A DNA stretch of 64,000 nucleotides, from NCBI RefSeq assembly GCF_030409555.1, contig NZ_JAUFPU010000019.1:248001-312000 (forward strand). The letters are read 5' to 3'. The stretch is from Chitinimonas viridis. Its GTDB lineage: Bacteria > Pseudomonadota > Gammaproteobacteria > Burkholderiales > Chitinimonadaceae. Each line of letters starts with the position of its first letter. Within the stretch, counting starts at the first letter, position 1. This document shows positions 44,077 to 57,052 of this stretch, in pieces. A model generated the notes under the pieces. That model made no database searches. It had not been told where the DNA came from and was given only the letters and a program-made list of their open reading frames with translations. A program made the position numbers and the translations under genes.

Positions 44077-44649
44077 TCAGGGTTTGCCGCTAAGTTGAGG
44101 CCACGCCATGCGCAGGTAGTAACCCATGGACCACAGTGTCAGCAAGGCGGCAATCACCAGGCAGGCCGTGCCCAGCTGCTGGGTCGGGATGCCAGGTATG
44201 AAGTTCTCGTGCAGCAGCAACACGGTGATGGCCACCATCTGCGCCGCCGTTTTGAATTTGCCGACCAAAGAAACCGCCACGCTCTTGCTGGAGCCCAGCT
44301 GGGCCATCCACTCCCGCAATGCCGAGATGGTGATTTCCCGGCCGATGATGATGGCGGCCAGCCAGGCCTCGGCACGATCCAGCTGCACCAGCAGTATCAG
44401 TGCGGCCGCCACCATCAGCTTGTCGGCCACTGGGTCGAGAAAGGCGCCGAAAGCGGACAGCTGGTTCCATTTGCGCGCCAGATAGCCATCAAACCAGTCG
44501 GTAATACCGGCAAGCATGAACAAGGCGGCTCCGCAAAGGTTCTTGCCTAGGGGAGAAAGCCAGGCGTCGGGTAGGTAATACACGCCGAGTATGAGCGGGA
44601 TCATCAGTATCCGCGCCCAGGTGAGCAGATTAGGGAGATTGAGGGGCAT
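44077..44649 (-). CDS. pgsA: CDP-diacylglycerol-glycerol-3-phosphate 3-phosphatidyltransferase
   Basis: 190 aa from MPLNLPNLLTWARILMIPLI; the 37-residue upstream extension runs into uvrC and is rejected. The CDP-alcohol phosphatidyltransferase motif is complete: DG-YL-AR, eight residues, G-AFL-D-PVA-D. Four to five membrane helices. It makes phosphatidylglycerol phosphate in the inner membrane. It starts 37 bases after uvrC, as in many proteobacteria. Confidence 0.96.
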   Translation of the reverse strand: MPLNLPNLLTWARILMIPLILGVYYLPDAWLSPLGKNLCGAALFMLAGITDWFDGYLARKWNQLSAFGAFLDPVADKLMVAAALILLVQLDRAEAWLAAIIIGREITISALREWMAQLGSSKSVAVSLVGKFKTAAQMVAITVLLLHENFIPGIPTQQLGTACLVIAALLTLWSMGYYLRMAWPQLSGKP

Positions 44650-44686
44650 GAAGCCAGCTAAGCCGATGGAAGTAGTGGTTGTAATG

Positions 44687-46495
44687 TCAGTGTAGTGCTT
44701 GGTAGATTTTTTCAGCGAGTGCGCGATTGATGCCTTCAACCTGGCACAGCTCGTCCACACTGGCGGCCTTGACGCCCTGCAGCCCGCCGAAGCGCGTCAG
44801 TAGCTTCTGGCGGCGCTTGGCGCCTATGCCGTCTATCTCCTCCAGGCTGGATGATACCCTTGCCTTGCCTCTGCGGGCACGATGACCTGTAATGGCGAAG
44901 CGGTGTGCCTCGTCACGTATGGTCTGTATCAGGTGCAAGGCGGCGGAATCGCGGGGCAGATGCAGCACTTGACCACTCGATGGGATGACCAGCTGCTCCA
45001 GGCCAGGCTTGCGCGTTTCGCCTTTGGCTACGCCCACCAGCAAGGCGTCCTGCAGCCCCACCTCCTCGATCACTTCCACCGCGACCGATATCTGCCCCTT
45101 GCCACCGTCTATCAATATCACATCGGGTGCCACCCCTTCGCCAGCAGCAATCTTCTCATACCGGCGGGTCAGCACCTGGCGCATGGCGGCGTAATCATCA
45201 CCTGGCGTGATGCCGTTGATGTTGTAGTGCCGGTACTCCTTGGGCTGCATGCCCAGCTTGTCGTACACCACGCAGGATGCCACCGTCGCCTCACCCATGG
45301 TGTGGCTGATATCAAAGCATTCGATACGTTGTGCGCTGTCAGGCAGGCTCAGCGCCTCCTGCAAGGCCTGTATGCGCCCCAACTGGGTGGATTCAAGCGA
45401 CAGGCGCTGGCTGATGGCCAGCCTGGCATTCTTCAGTGCCATCTCCAGCCACACCCGGCGCTCCGCGATGGGATTGGTCACCAGCGCGATCTTGCGGCCG
45501 GCCTGGGCGGCAAGCAGCTCGGCCAGTGTCCCGAACTCATCCGTGCCGTTACAGACGATGACGGGTGGGATGCTGCGGTCCAGATAATGCTGCGCCAGAA
45601 ACGCTTCCAGCGCGCTTTGCACCTCATAGTCCTCGCCGTGGCTGGGGAATAGTGACTTGTCGCCGACATGGCGGCCGCCACGCACCATGACCAGGTTCAC
45701 GCAGACCATACCCTCCTCGGCCGCACACGCCACGATATCCACATCTGTCTCGCTGGCATTGCTGGAGACGAACTGCTTTTCCTGCACTTTGGCCAAGCTC
45801 TGTATCTGGTCGCGGTAGGCGGCGGCAGACTCAAACTGCCAGGCCGCTGCGGCATCGCGCATCTTCTCGTCCAGGGCATTGAGCAGATCATGGGTCTTGC
45901 CCTGCAGAAACTGCGCTGCATGGCTAAGGTCGCGCTTGTAGTCCTCGGCGGATATCTCGCCAGTACAGGGGCCGCTGCAGCGCTTGATCTGGAACAACAG
46001 GCAGGGTCGGGCACGGTGCTCGAACACGCTGTCTTCGCAGGTGCGCAGCTTGAATACCTTCTGCAGCAGCTGGATGCTTTCGCGCACCGCGTAACCACTG
46101 GGGAATGGCCCAAAATACTGATTCTGTTTATCCAGCGCACCACGGTAATAGGCCAGGCGCGGGTAGGCATGCCCGGTCAACACCAGATAGGGGTAGCTCT
46201 TGTCGTCGCGAAACAGAATGTTGTAGCGCGGCGCCAGCGCCTTGATCAGATTATTTTCCAGTATCAGCGCCTCCCCTTCCGAGCGAACCACCGTGGTCTG
46301 TATATCAGCCACCTGGGTCAGCATCAGCTTGATGCGGGGAGATTGATCGTTTTTCTGAAAATAGCTCGATACCCGTCGCTTGAGGTCTATGGCCTTGCCG
46401 ACATAAAGCACATCGCCCTTGGCCGACAGAAAGCGATACACGCCCGGCAAGCCTGGCAGCGAGGAAAGAATGGGCTTGGGGTCGAATGCCGACAT
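44687..46495 (-). CDS. uvrC: Excinuclease ABC subunit C
   Basis: 602 aa. N-terminal GIY-YIG nuclease, here [16 protein letters not shown]; a UVR domain at about 200-235; a UvrC/RNase H-like endonuclease core ([20 protein letters not shown]); and a C-terminal helix-hairpin-helix pair. It makes both cuts in nucleotide excision repair. Confidence 0.97.
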   Translation of the reverse strand: MSAFDPKPILSSLPGLPGVYRFLSAKGDVLYVGKAIDLKRRVSSYFQKNDQSPRIKLMLTQVADIQTTVVRSEGEALILENNLIKALAPRYNILFRDDKSYPYLVLTGHAYPRLAYYRGALDKQNQYFGPFPSGYAVRESIQLLQKVFKLRTCEDSVFEHRARPCLLFQIKRCSGPCTGEISAEDYKRDLSHAAQFLQGKTHDLLNALDEKMRDAAAAWQFESAAAYRDQIQSLAKVQEKQFVSSNASETDVDIVACAAEEGMVCVNLVMVRGGRHVGDKSLFPSHGEDYEVQSALEAFLAQHYLDRSIPPVIVCNGTDEFGTLAELLAAQAGRKIALVTNPIAERRVWLEMALKNARLAISQRLSLESTQLGRIQALQEALSLPDSAQRIECFDISHTMGEATVASCVVYDKLGMQPKEYRHYNINGITPGDDYAAMRQVLTRRYEKIAAGEGVAPDVILIDGGKGQISVAVEVIEEVGLQDALLVGVAKGETRKPGLEQLVIPSSGQVLHLPRDSAALHLIQTIRDEAHRFAITGHRARRGKARVSSSLEEIDGIGAKRRQKLLTRFGGLQGVKAASVDELCQVEGINRALAEKIYQALH

Positions 46496-46521
46496 GGCCG
46501 CCGTATTAACGCAGGTTGCGC

Positions 46522-46974
46522 TTATTGCGGGCTGGCGGGAACAGGCGCCGATGCCGGCACCACTGCCGCCGGCGCAGGTGCTGCAGATGCCGGCGTGATG
46601 GCCTGGGGCGCCGCCTCCGGGTCATCCTCGGGGGGCGTTGCTGCTGGTTCGGCAGGCGGGGTAACCGGTGGCTGCACAGGCGTGGTTGCTATGGGCAGCG
46701 GCTTGCTGTCCAGTATCTGGAAGAACACTTCGTCTTGCCGCACCATGCCCAGCTCATTGCGCGCGCGCTCCTCTATGGCGTCCGTGCCTGTCTTCAGGTC
46801 ACGTACTTCCGCATTCATGGCATCGTTGCGCGACTGCAGCTTGGTGTTCTGTTGCTTCTGCTCGGCCAGCTGGGTTTCTATCTGCCAGACCTTCAGCCAT
46901 GAGCCCTTCCCTATCCAGAGTGGCCACTGGAGCAGGACAATACAGGCGGCAAGGATCACGGCAAGAATACGCAT
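46522..46974 (-). CDS. ftsB: Cell division protein FtsB with a long Pro/Ala-rich tail
   Basis: 150 aa from [20 protein letters not shown] (single membrane helix), then a coiled coil ([20 protein letters not shown]) and the FtsB signature [19 protein letters not shown]. The core ends near residue 90. It continues with about 58 residues made mostly of Pro and Ala, which normal FtsB (about 90-105 aa) lacks. The tail would lie in the periplasm. FtsB joins FtsL and FtsQ at the septum. Downstream of eno, as is usual. Confidence 0.9.
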   Translation of the reverse strand: MRILAVILAACIVLLQWPLWIGKGSWLKVWQIETQLAEQKQQNTKLQSRNDAMNAEVRDLKTGTDAIEERARNELGMVRQDEVFFQILDSKPLPIATTPVQPPVTPPAEPAATPPEDDPEAAPQAITPASAAPAPAAVVPASAPVPASPQ

Positions 46975-47012
46975 GGGCGCGATTGTAAGGTGGGATAGGC
47001 CGATGCAGCAAA

Positions 47013-47042
47013 ACAAAACAGGGACGCAGCTGCGTCCCTGTT
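47013..47042 (-). terminator. Rho-independent terminator of eno
   Basis: A perfect inverted repeat with 13-base arms (AACAGGGACGCAG and its complement) about 33 bases past the eno stop. On the minus strand TTTTGTTTTG follows directly, the textbook intrinsic terminator shape. ftsB therefore needs its own promoter or read-through. Confidence 0.88.
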
Positions 47043-47074
47043 CAGTATTACCGTGTCAAAACCAACCGGAATGC

Positions 47075-49380
<2,306 letters not shown>

Positions 49381-49462
49381 GGACTACTCCGTTAGGGGTG
49401 AGGCGTGAGGAGCGGTGCGGGATATTGTCCCGCCCACCACACCCCACCCCTCACGGGGTTGA

Positions 49463-51115
49463 TCAGCAGCTCAGACCTTCACGGCCGTGCTCACGGGCGT
49501 AAGCAATTGCTGCTTCCACATAGGCCTTGAACATGGGATGACCATCGCGTGGCGTCGAGGTGAATTCCGGGTGGAACTGGCAACCAAAGAACCAGCGATG
49601 ACCAGGCAACTCTATGGTCTCGCACAGATGATTGGGGTCAGTGGAACGGCCGCTGACCTTCAGCCCTGCGGCTTCAAGGCGCGGCAGGTAGTGGTTGTTC
49701 ACTTCATAGCGATGGCGATGACGCTCGACTATGCGGACTGCACCATAGACGGTTGCGGCGAGCGAACCGGCTTCCAGATCGCATTCCTGGCTGCCCAGAC
49801 GCATGGTGCCGCCCATATTGGAATTCTCGTCACGGACTTCCACCTTGCCATCGTGATTGACCCACTCGTCTATCAGCGCCACCACCGGGAACGGCGTTTC
49901 CAGTGTGAATTCAGTGGAGTTGGCATCAGGCATGTCCGCCTTGTGGCGGGCATACTCGATCAGCGCCAGTTGCATGCCCAGGCAGATACCCAGATAAGGC
50001 ACGTTGTTCTCACGGGCATACTGCACCGCACGTATCTTGCCCTCCACGCCGCGCTTGCCAAAGCCGCCTGGCACCAGGATCGCATCCATGTTCTTGATTT
50101 GATCCAGATTGCCGCCCTCGAGCTCTTCCGAATCCACATAGTGGATCTTCACTTCGCTCTCGGTATGAATGCCGGCATGCTTGAGCGCTTCAATCAGCGA
50201 TTTGTAGCTCTCTGTCAGATCCACATACTTGCCGACCATGGCGATGTTGACAGTCTGCTTGGGATTGTCGATCGCATTGACGATACGATCCCACAAGGCC
50301 AGGTCGGCCTTGGGCAGATCCAGCTGCAACTGCTTGGCAATGATGTCATCTATGCCCTGCTCGCTCAGCACGCGCGGAATCTTGTAGATGCTGTCCATGT
50401 CCGGGCAGGACACCACAGCTTTCTCGGCCACATTGGTGAACAAGGCGATCTTGCGCTTTTCTTCTTCCGGCACCATGCGGTCTGCGCGGCAGATCAGCAC
50501 ATCCGGCTGAATGCCGATCTCACGCAGCTCCTTGACACTATGCTGGGTAGGCTTGGTCTTGATCTCGCCTGCGGCCGCAATATAAGGCACGTAGGAGAGG
50601 TGGACGAAGCAGGTGTTCTCACGCCCCAGGATGACGCCCATCTGACGGATGGCTTCCAGGAAAGGCAGGGATTCGATATCACCCACCGTACCGCCTACTT
50701 CGATCACGGCCAGTTCGGCATCGCCCGCACCCTGATCAATGAACAGGCGAATTTCATCGGTGATATGGGGAATGACCTGAACGGTCTTGCCCAGATAGTC
50801 GCCACGGCGCTCACGCTTGATCACCGACTCGTAAATCTGGCCGGTGGTGAAGTTGTTGGCCTTCTTCATCTTGGCGTGGATGAAGCGCTCGTAGTGGCCG
50901 AGGTCGAGGTCAGTCTCGGCGCCGTCTTCGGTTACGAAGACTTCACCGTGCTGCATGGGGGACATGGTGCCCGGATCCACGTTGATATAGGGATCGAGCT
51001 TCATCATCGTGACCTTCAGGCCACGTGATTCGAGGATAGCCGCAAGCGACGCGGCGGCGATGCCTTTCCCCAGAGAGGAGACAACGCCGCCGGTAACGAA
51101 GATGAACTTGGTCAT
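49463..51115 (-). CDS. pyrG: CTP synthase
   Basis: 550 aa. The N-terminal synthetase domain begins [20 protein letters not shown]. The C-terminal class I glutaminase has the GICLGMQ nucleophile Cys and an FHPEF His segment. It makes CTP from UTP and glutamine. An 82-base spacer with a GCGGGA/TCCCGC hairpin separates it from kdsA. Confidence 0.99.
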   Translation of the reverse strand: MTKFIFVTGGVVSSLGKGIAAASLAAILESRGLKVTMMKLDPYINVDPGTMSPMQHGEVFVTEDGAETDLDLGHYERFIHAKMKKANNFTTGQIYESVIKRERRGDYLGKTVQVIPHITDEIRLFIDQGAGDAELAVIEVGGTVGDIESLPFLEAIRQMGVILGRENTCFVHLSYVPYIAAAGEIKTKPTQHSVKELREIGIQPDVLICRADRMVPEEEKRKIALFTNVAEKAVVSCPDMDSIYKIPRVLSEQGIDDIIAKQLQLDLPKADLALWDRIVNAIDNPKQTVNIAMVGKYVDLTESYKSLIEALKHAGIHTESEVKIHYVDSEELEGGNLDQIKNMDAILVPGGFGKRGVEGKIRAVQYARENNVPYLGICLGMQLALIEYARHKADMPDANSTEFTLETPFPVVALIDEWVNHDGKVEVRDENSNMGGTMRLGSQECDLEAGSLAATVYGAVRIVERHRHRYEVNNHYLPRLEAAGLKVSGRSTDPNHLCETIELPGHRWFFGCQFHPEFTSTPRDGHPMFKAYVEAAIAYAREHGREGLSC

Positions 51116-51213
51116 GGCTGAAAACGCACAGTGGTAATTCCGTATTCTACTCCGATCGACCCCTCCCCCTCAATCCGGATGAACGTAATTCCTTGGTTTT
51201 ACCGATAATTAAT

Positions 51214-51227
51214 TGAGCCAAGGCTCA
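51214..51227 (-). terminator. Weak hairpin at the end of the glycan operon
   Basis: TGAGCC and GGCTCA form a 6-bp stem that starts at the stop codon of the large glycosyltransferase gene. The two-base loop is too tight as drawn, and an AT-rich stretch (ATTAATTATC) follows. It may end the glycan transcript, but the signal is poor. Confidence 0.3.
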
Positions 51228-54200
51228 GCGCGTCCAGGCGGCCACCCATTCATCCAGATGATCCTCCAGCATCCATTCATCCAGTATGTGCTGGCGCAGG
51301 GCGTCACCGCGTCGCGCCAACTCGTCCATATCAGACAAATGCTCGCGTATGGCCTTGATCCAGTCCGCATGGCGGTTCTTCAGCCGGGTGACCGGGAAAC
51401 CACCCTGGTAAGGCACGATATCGGTGCAAATGACCGGCCAACCCAGAATGCCGTATTCCAGCAAGCGTAGATTGGACTTGGCCTCATTGAAGGGATTCAT
51501 CTCCAGCGGCGCCAGCGCCAGATCAAGGTTCAGGCTGGCCAGCTTGGCCGGGTAATGTTCAAACGGCACACCCCCATGCACCTCAGCCACAAAAGGACGG
51601 ACGGCATCAGGGCACAGGCCGAAGAATATCCAGTCCACCTCATTGGCCAACTCCTTCACCACCGAGACGATCAACTCCAGATCTCCCGTGTGCCCTACCC
51701 CGCCAGCCCAACCCACCCTGGGCTTGCGGCCCTGTCGGCGCAATGAAGTCAGATTACCCCAGACGGGAGCCTCCAGCCGATTCTTCACTACCCGGATGTC
51801 GTCGCACATATCGCGATATGCTTCCTGCAGTGGCTCGGTCGATACCACAAAGCGGTCTGCCAGGCGTACCCCTCGTCCGAACCGGGCGGCAATGTCCTTG
51901 GGAATCTGCGCCTTGTGAACGCTCTTGGTCGGCACGTGGGTAATCAGATCGTCGATCTCATAGATCAGCAGCGGCCGCGCAAACTTGCTGTAGGTCTCCA
52001 GGATGGAGAGCTGCTCATCGGATGTCTGGCGCTGGAACACCAGACCATCCAGTTCAATGCGCTCCAGATCGGTCACGCTGAAATGCTGCTGGTGTATGCG
52101 CCCCCATAACTTGCCGTGGCGGGTAGCCGTACGGGCCGGCATGATCAGCCTATAGTTGCCGCAGCCCATGCGATCTGCCGGCAACACCACCACGCGTTTG
52201 AGTGGCCGCCAGGGCAAGGTATCCCACACCAGATTGACGCTGGGGTGCATATGGAACGGCTCCACCTCCAGCAGCAGATTGGGGTTGTAATTCGGGTCTC
52301 GTGCCAGCTGCGGCAACCAGTCCCGGTACAAGGCCTCCTGCTCGGCCGATCTTTGCTCCGCACCTGCCGCGAACAAGGCTGCCGCATTGCCGTCGCAAAT
52401 CAGATTGACAAAGGGCGTCCACAAAGACTGCAGGCCCTGCTGCGCTAGGCGCAGACAAAGCTCCAGCTCGGCATCCTGGCTGTATTGCGCGGTGTTGAAG
52501 CCCCCCACCGCATAAAACACATTGCGCCGTATCGCAATACAGCCGCCCCGCAATGCGGAGACATTCTGCGGCAGGTGGGCCCGGCCCATGTAGCCGGCAA
52601 AATCCAGCGCAACCTGGGTATAGGCCGGCTCGGCCGGGCCGTTATAACCCAGCACCCTGGCTGTTTCCCTGACCTTGCCCTGGCTGTCAAACAGGCGCGG
52701 CGCCACTGCACCGATCTCCTGCCGCAAGGCCAGGCCGGTCAGCTGGCTCAACCAATCGGCGTCCAGCACGGCGATATCTGGCTGCAGCATGACCAGGACC
52801 TCGCCCTGGCTGGCATCCGCCAAAGCGTGATACAGCACCGGCAACGACTGCAGGTCCGGTGAGGTAAAGACCTTGAGCCGCGGATCGTTCAGCGCATCCA
52901 GCTCATTCAGCCAGGCCACCATGGCCGGGTCTTGGGATCCATTATCCAGTAGCAGCAGCTCGTAGTTGGCATGGCTGGTCTGGCTGACCAGCGATTCCAC
53001 CGCTCGCCGCACCTTGTCAAACTGGTCACGTACCGGCAATAGCAAAGACACCAGCACGTCCACCGGGGCGGCGTAGTCCAGCCTGAAACTACCGGGGAAG
53101 TAGCCGGGGCGTATGCTGGCGGGCAGTTGGCAGCGATCTATATGCTGCTGCAGGGCCTCCCGCGCACGCGCTATCAAGACCTCGGAGTCTGCGCGGACAT
53201 GGCCACCGTCCTCTGCCCTGTGATACAGCACGTCAGCCAGGTGGCCTATAGCCGGTGCGCCAAAACGTTCAAATGCACGCAATACCAGGTCGGATTCCTC
53301 CACACCCGCCAGCGCCGCATTGAACCCACCCAATTCCTTGAATGGCTGGGCTCGCACCAGTAGCAGTCCACCGATATAGGGCTGGGCACGCAGCAGGTCC
53401 AGATTGATATCGGGCTTGAACTGGGGGTGGCTGTAGTGGCCATCCACACCCAGGCGGTCCTCGTCTGTGTAGAGTACCTGCCAGGCCGCATGGCGATGGC
53501 TGGCTTCCATGGCAAACAGCAAGGCGTGGGCTGCCAGCTCGTCGCCCGCATCCAGCGTGCATATCCAATCAGCCGTAGAAGCAGATGCCGCCATATTGCA
53601 GGCAGCCACAGGCTCGCCGCTGATGCGCCCCCAGCGAAACCGCTCACCCAATGGCAAGCCCCCAGGCGCGTCGCGGTCCGACAGTACGGTGATGATTACG
53701 TTGTAATACAGCTGGGCAGACAGCGACTGTATGCTGCGTATCAAGCGCTTTTCGCAGTTGCCCAGGGCATAGAGGAAAACCTCCACGCTGGGATGAGATG
53801 GCCAGCTGGCCATATGTGACTCGAACAGCTTGGCCTCGATATCGCTGAGCGCATGGCGCTTCAGCCAAAGCTCGTAGCCGTCTTCTTCCGTACTGGCCGT
53901 CGTGCGGCGGTAGTCGACCAGATCGCGGTCCGATGCGCCAGGCGCAGCAATCACCGTCAAGGTCTTGGCCGTCAGCTCACGCCGCTCCTGCGGGGTGGCA
54001 TTGCTGAGGCTGAAACGCCCCAGACCCACATCACATGCCTCGGTATCGGTCTCGGCCTTGCGAGCCTCATCCTGCAAGCGCGCATCGGCCTGGAATGTCA
54101 GGCTGGTCAGGCACAAATCCATGCTGTGGAGCAGTCTTGCCAGCTCCTTCCGGGTCCAGGGCCGTGGGGCGGCCAGCTGTTCAGGTTCATCCACCGGCCA

Positions 54201-55979
54201 CCGGCCTTCAGCCAGCTCTGCCAACAGCAGCACGTTGCGTGCATTGGGCACGCTCAGATGCAATCGGGCCTTGGGTGTCAGCAAGGGGCGTAATTGCTTG
54301 AACCAGCCCCAGGGGTTGGTTAGGCGGGCAAACTGGTCGCCAAACAGCAGCAAATCGGCCGCGCCCGGTTGCAGGGGTAAATCGCCGGGCACACCCTCAT
54401 GCCAAGGACCAAAGGGCTCGTGGTTCAACGCCCAGGCGGCACGGCCCAGATTGTCCAGCCGTACGGTCAGCACCTGCCCTGCACGCTGCGCTTCGGTGCA
54501 GACATCCCTACCGCGCCAGTCGCCGCCGACAAACTCAATGGCTGTCGCAACCACCTGGGCCTCGGCCGCCCATTGCTGCCTAAGTGCGTCGCGCGACTGT
54601 AAGCTGGCCGGCGCGTGTTGCTCGAATTGTCGTTGCCAGGGCTGTTGCAGCAAGTCTCGGGCATCAGTCACCGGCTCCGCCTGCGTCAAGCGCCAAAGCC
54701 TTCCCATCAGCTCGGCCACGCGGTGGGTGGCCTGGCCATCGGCAGCCGCATTCAAGCGGGGAGCAAAGGCCGCCATGGCGGCCAGCTTCCCGGTGCGCCA
54801 GCCGGGTTGATCCAGCAATCGGCTGATGTTGTCTGCCAGCTCCGCCTGCGGGCTGACCACCACACCCGCCTCTGCCGGCAGGCCTGGCCCATAGAGTGCA
54901 GCCGAGTCGGTCAGCAGGTTGATGGCGGGCACCCCCGCCATGATGGCCTCCACCAGCAGGCCGGAGTTCACCGCCACCACTAGGTCCGCCGCCAGCAATG
55001 CCTGTACCGGCTCGGCATTGCTATAGGTCCAGTGCTGGTGATCCACGCCGTGGCGGGCCGCAATGTCGGCCAGCGCATCGGCGCTGTGGCTACCGGTAGC
55101 CGGCCTATCCTTAATTACGCAGTGATACCGTCCACGTATCTGCTTGATCGCCCTGAAGAACGCCGACACGCTCCAGGCGTACAGGTCTTGCCGCATGCTG
55201 GCCGAATGCGGAGCCGACCAGGTTGTGGCAAACAGGACGATAGGCTTGTCACTGACTGCAATGCCCAGTGATTCGCACAGCAGGCGCCTATGCTCGGCGC
55301 GCTGTCCGCGCTCGGCATGCAGGCGGTCAAACTGCGGCAGGCCGGTTTCAATCAGGCGATCCGGGGCATAGCCACCGCATTCATAGTCTTCACGGGCAAT
55401 CGGGCCAGAGATGGCCATCCAGTCGGCGTTCTGCTGCTGGTGCATGCCGAAAGGGAAAAAGGTCGATGGATTGTGCTCCAGATGCAGACTGGGCACGTCC
55501 CGCGCCTTGGCCCACAGCACGGCCGTCTTGGCCATGGCCATGTAGTCCTCGTTGACCACCAGCAAGCCAACCGGGTACTGCGCCGCCACGGCATCCAGCT
55601 CACGCACCAGCTGCTGCAGCCAGCCCAGCATGGCATCGCTGGCCTGGGCTTCCAGCGCGGCCGCGATACCTGGTTGATGCAGATAAGCTGCATGCTCGGC
55701 CTCATAAGCCGCCCATTGCCTGGCTTGCTCCGGCCCAAAGGCCTCATCGCGCATGCGCCGGCCAGCCTGTATGCCTGCGTGGGGAATCTCCTCGGGCAGG
55801 ATATGAATGGCGGCACCATGCTTGTTGAGCACCTCACGCAACTGCAACGTGGCGAACTGCGCCACGGTGACGATTACATGAGGTTCACGCCCCGCCAGAT
55901 AGCGGTCGAGCACGGCGGCATTTTTGTCCCACACCAGCCAGATCAGGGCAGCACGGCCTGCTTGCTTGGGCTCAGTCAT
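51225..55979 (-). CDS. Very large multi-domain glycosyltransferase
   Basis: 1,584 aa from MTEPKQAGRAALIWLVWDKN; a 21-residue extension is ignored. Five regions are visible. (1) About 1-440, GT-B-like CDP-glycerol/LPS-type transferase fold (IVLFATTWSAPHSASM). (2) About 500-680, a methyltransferase-like fold without a clear SAM loop. (3) About 735-930, a GT2 domain (TLDAGDEL, TDEDR). (4) About 985-1230, a second GT2 domain (LVSLLLPVRDQFDKVRRAVE) whose DxD is replaced by QPDI. (5) About 1300-1584, a GT4-like domain (VGWAGGVGHTGDLELI). Likely cytoplasmic, building or transferring several sugars. Last gene of the cluster. Confidence 0.85.
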   Translation of the reverse strand: MTEPKQAGRAALIWLVWDKNAAVLDRYLAGREPHVIVTVAQFATLQLREVLNKHGAAIHILPEEIPHAGIQAGRRMRDEAFGPEQARQWAAYEAEHAAYLHQPGIAAALEAQASDAMLGWLQQLVRELDAVAAQYPVGLLVVNEDYMAMAKTAVLWAKARDVPSLHLEHNPSTFFPFGMHQQQNADWMAISGPIAREDYECGGYAPDRLIETGLPQFDRLHAERGQRAEHRRLLCESLGIAVSDKPIVLFATTWSAPHSASMRQDLYAWSVSAFFRAIKQIRGRYHCVIKDRPATGSHSADALADIAARHGVDHQHWTYSNAEPVQALLAADLVVAVNSGLLVEAIMAGVPAINLLTDSAALYGPGLPAEAGVVVSPQAELADNISRLLDQPGWRTGKLAAMAAFAPRLNAAADGQATHRVAELMGRLWRLTQAEPVTDARDLLQQPWQRQFEQHAPASLQSRDALRQQWAAEAQVVATAIEFVGGDWRGRDVCTEAQRAGQVLTVRLDNLGRAAWALNHEPFGPWHEGVPGDLPLQPGAADLLLFGDQFARLTNPWGWFKQLRPLLTPKARLHLSVPNARNVLLLAELAEGRWPVDEPEQLAAPRPWTRKELARLLHSMDLCLTSLTFQADARLQDEARKAETDTEACDVGLGRFSLSNATPQERRELTAKTLTVIAAPGASDRDLVDYRRTTASTEEDGYELWLKRHALSDIEAKLFESHMASWPSHPSVEVFLYALGNCEKRLIRSIQSLSAQLYYNVIITVLSDRDAPGGLPLGERFRWGRISGEPVAACNMAASASTADWICTLDAGDELAAHALLFAMEASHRHAAWQVLYTDEDRLGVDGHYSHPQFKPDINLDLLRAQPYIGGLLLVRAQPFKELGGFNAALAGVEESDLVLRAFERFGAPAIGHLADVLYHRAEDGGHVRADSEVLIARAREALQQHIDRCQLPASIRPGYFPGSFRLDYAAPVDVLVSLLLPVRDQFDKVRRAVESLVSQTSHANYELLLLDNGSQDPAMVAWLNELDALNDPRLKVFTSPDLQSLPVLYHALADASQGEVLVMLQPDIAVLDADWLSQLTGLALRQEIGAVAPRLFDSQGKVRETARVLGYNGPAEPAYTQVALDFAGYMGRAHLPQNVSALRGGCIAIRRNVFYAVGGFNTAQYSQDAELELCLRLAQQGLQSLWTPFVNLICDGNAAALFAAGAEQRSAEQEALYRDWLPQLARDPNYNPNLLLEVEPFHMHPSVNLVWDTLPWRPLKRVVVLPADRMGCGNYRLIMPARTATRHGKLWGRIHQQHFSVTDLERIELDGLVFQRQTSDEQLSILETYSKFARPLLIYEIDDLITHVPTKSVHKAQIPKDIAARFGRGVRLADRFVVSTEPLQEAYRDMCDDIRVVKNRLEAPVWGNLTSLRRQGRKPRVGWAGGVGHTGDLELIVSVVKELANEVDWIFFGLCPDAVRPFVAEVHGGVPFEHYPAKLASLNLDLALAPLEMNPFNEAKSNLRLLEYGILGWPVICTDIVPYQGGFPVTRLKNRHADWIKAIREHLSDMDELARRGDALRQHILDEWMLEDHLDEWVAAWTR

Positions 55980-56496
55980 GCGCGGTTTCCTTGAAGGCGC
56001 GATAGTGCTCCTTGAGCAGATCGGGCAAGAGGTAGTAATCATATGCGGGCGCCAGATTCACGCCCCGATAGGTCAGCGCCTGGCCCAAACCAGCTTGCTG
56101 GTGCCAGTCCAATGTGGTTTTCAGTGCCAGTTGGTCCAATACCTGTTGCCTGCGCCAACGTAACAGATCATGCCGGGGGGTGTCGCCCAGCCAGCTGATA
56201 TCGGGCAGTTCCGCATCAGTGCGCGGGTTGGCGCTGCAGCCATCAGCCCAGCACAAAAACAGAAAATAGCGGTTACGGTAATGGCCCAGGTGGTTGTCCA
56301 GCCGTTTCTGCCAGTCACGCGGCGGCTCCTGCACCAGCCAGTTTTCCAGATCGTCGAGAAAGGATGCAAAACGTGCGTCCTCGCTACGCCATGACAGCCA
56401 GCGCAACCAGAGCGGGCGCCAGCGGCCGGGCGTATCAGCCAACTGGGCAAAACCCTGCGTACCAGGCGGCAGCCATTGCCGTATCGCGAATTCCAT
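55972..56496 (-). CDS. Hypothetical protein of the glycan locus
   Basis: 174 aa from MEFAIRQWLPPGTQGFAQLA, with GGAG 8 bases upstream; longer frames overlap the GNAT gene. Rich in Trp, Arg and Leu, no signal peptide or membrane segment. It overlaps the start of the giant glycosyltransferase gene by 8 bases, so it may be translated with it and act with it. No family recognised. Confidence 0.6.
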   Translation of the reverse strand: MEFAIRQWLPPGTQGFAQLADTPGRWRPLWLRWLSWRSEDARFASFLDDLENWLVQEPPRDWQKRLDNHLGHYRNRYFLFLCWADGCSANPRTDAELPDISWLGDTPRHDLLRWRRQQVLDQLALKTTLDWHQQAGLGQALTYRGVNLAPAYDYYLLPDLLKEHYRAFKETAHD

Positions 56497-56509
56497 ATTC
56501 ACTGCTCCA

Positions 56510-57052
56510 TCAGGTGCGCACAAACTCATCGCGCAGCAGGCCAAATTCCACCACATCCAGCCAGGCGCCACGTTTGTAGACGGCTTGGCGCCGTAGGCCT
56601 TCCTGCTGCATGCCCAGCTTGCGGGCAAGCGCCAGCATGGCCTGGTTGTCGGCAAAGGTACCGCAATGAATGCGATGCAGATTGAGATTGTCAAAGCCAT
56701 GGGCCACGATCAGCCTGGCAGCCTCCAGGCCATAACCCAGGCCCCATGCCGTGCGGTCGCCCAGCAGCACTGCAAACTCGGCACTGCGGTTGGCAGCCTG
56801 CAGGGCTTGCAGGCTGATATTGCCGATATGGCGGCCATCGTCGCGCACCACCATGGCCAAGGTCAGCACATCGCGCGTTTGCCGGCTGCGGGCGATGAAC
56901 TCACGCGCCATCTCACGGCTGTAGGGCCAGACGCCATGGCTGTTGCCGGCGCAGACCAGAGGGTCGTTCAGCCAGCCAGGGTAAGGGCCGTCCGCATCAG
57001 CGTCGCACAAGGCCCGCAGGTCCAGCCGACTACCTTGCAACAGAGGAGTCAT
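56510..57052 (-). CDS. GNAT-family N-acetyltransferase
   Basis: 180 aa from MTPLLQGSRLDLRALCDADA. GNAT features: the acetyl-CoA segment AWGLGYGLEAARLIVAHGFD and the HRIHCGTFADNQAMLALARK motif with EGLRRQAVYKRG after it. It resembles RimJ/RimL-type and PseH-type sugar acetyltransferases. It overlaps the aminotransferase stop by one base, so it probably acetylates the amino group that the aminotransferase adds. Confidence 0.85.
   Translation of the reverse strand: MTPLLQGSRLDLRALCDADADGPYPGWLNDPLVCAGNSHGVWPYSREMAREFIARSRQTRDVLTLAMVVRDDGRHIGNISLQALQAANRSAEFAVLLGDRTAWGLGYGLEAARLIVAHGFDNLNLHRIHCGTFADNQAMLALARKLGMQQEGLRRQAVYKRGAWLDVVEFGLLRDEFVRT

Noticed and set aside
49390-49455. GTGAGG-rich repeat in the pyrG-kdsA spacer as a mobile repeat
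   Set aside because: The GGGGTGAGG pattern and its partial inverted copy could be a REP-like element, but no second copy was seen in this window.
49487-51028. 513-aa plus-strand open frame
   Set aside because: Antisense to pyrG; a GC-skew shadow.
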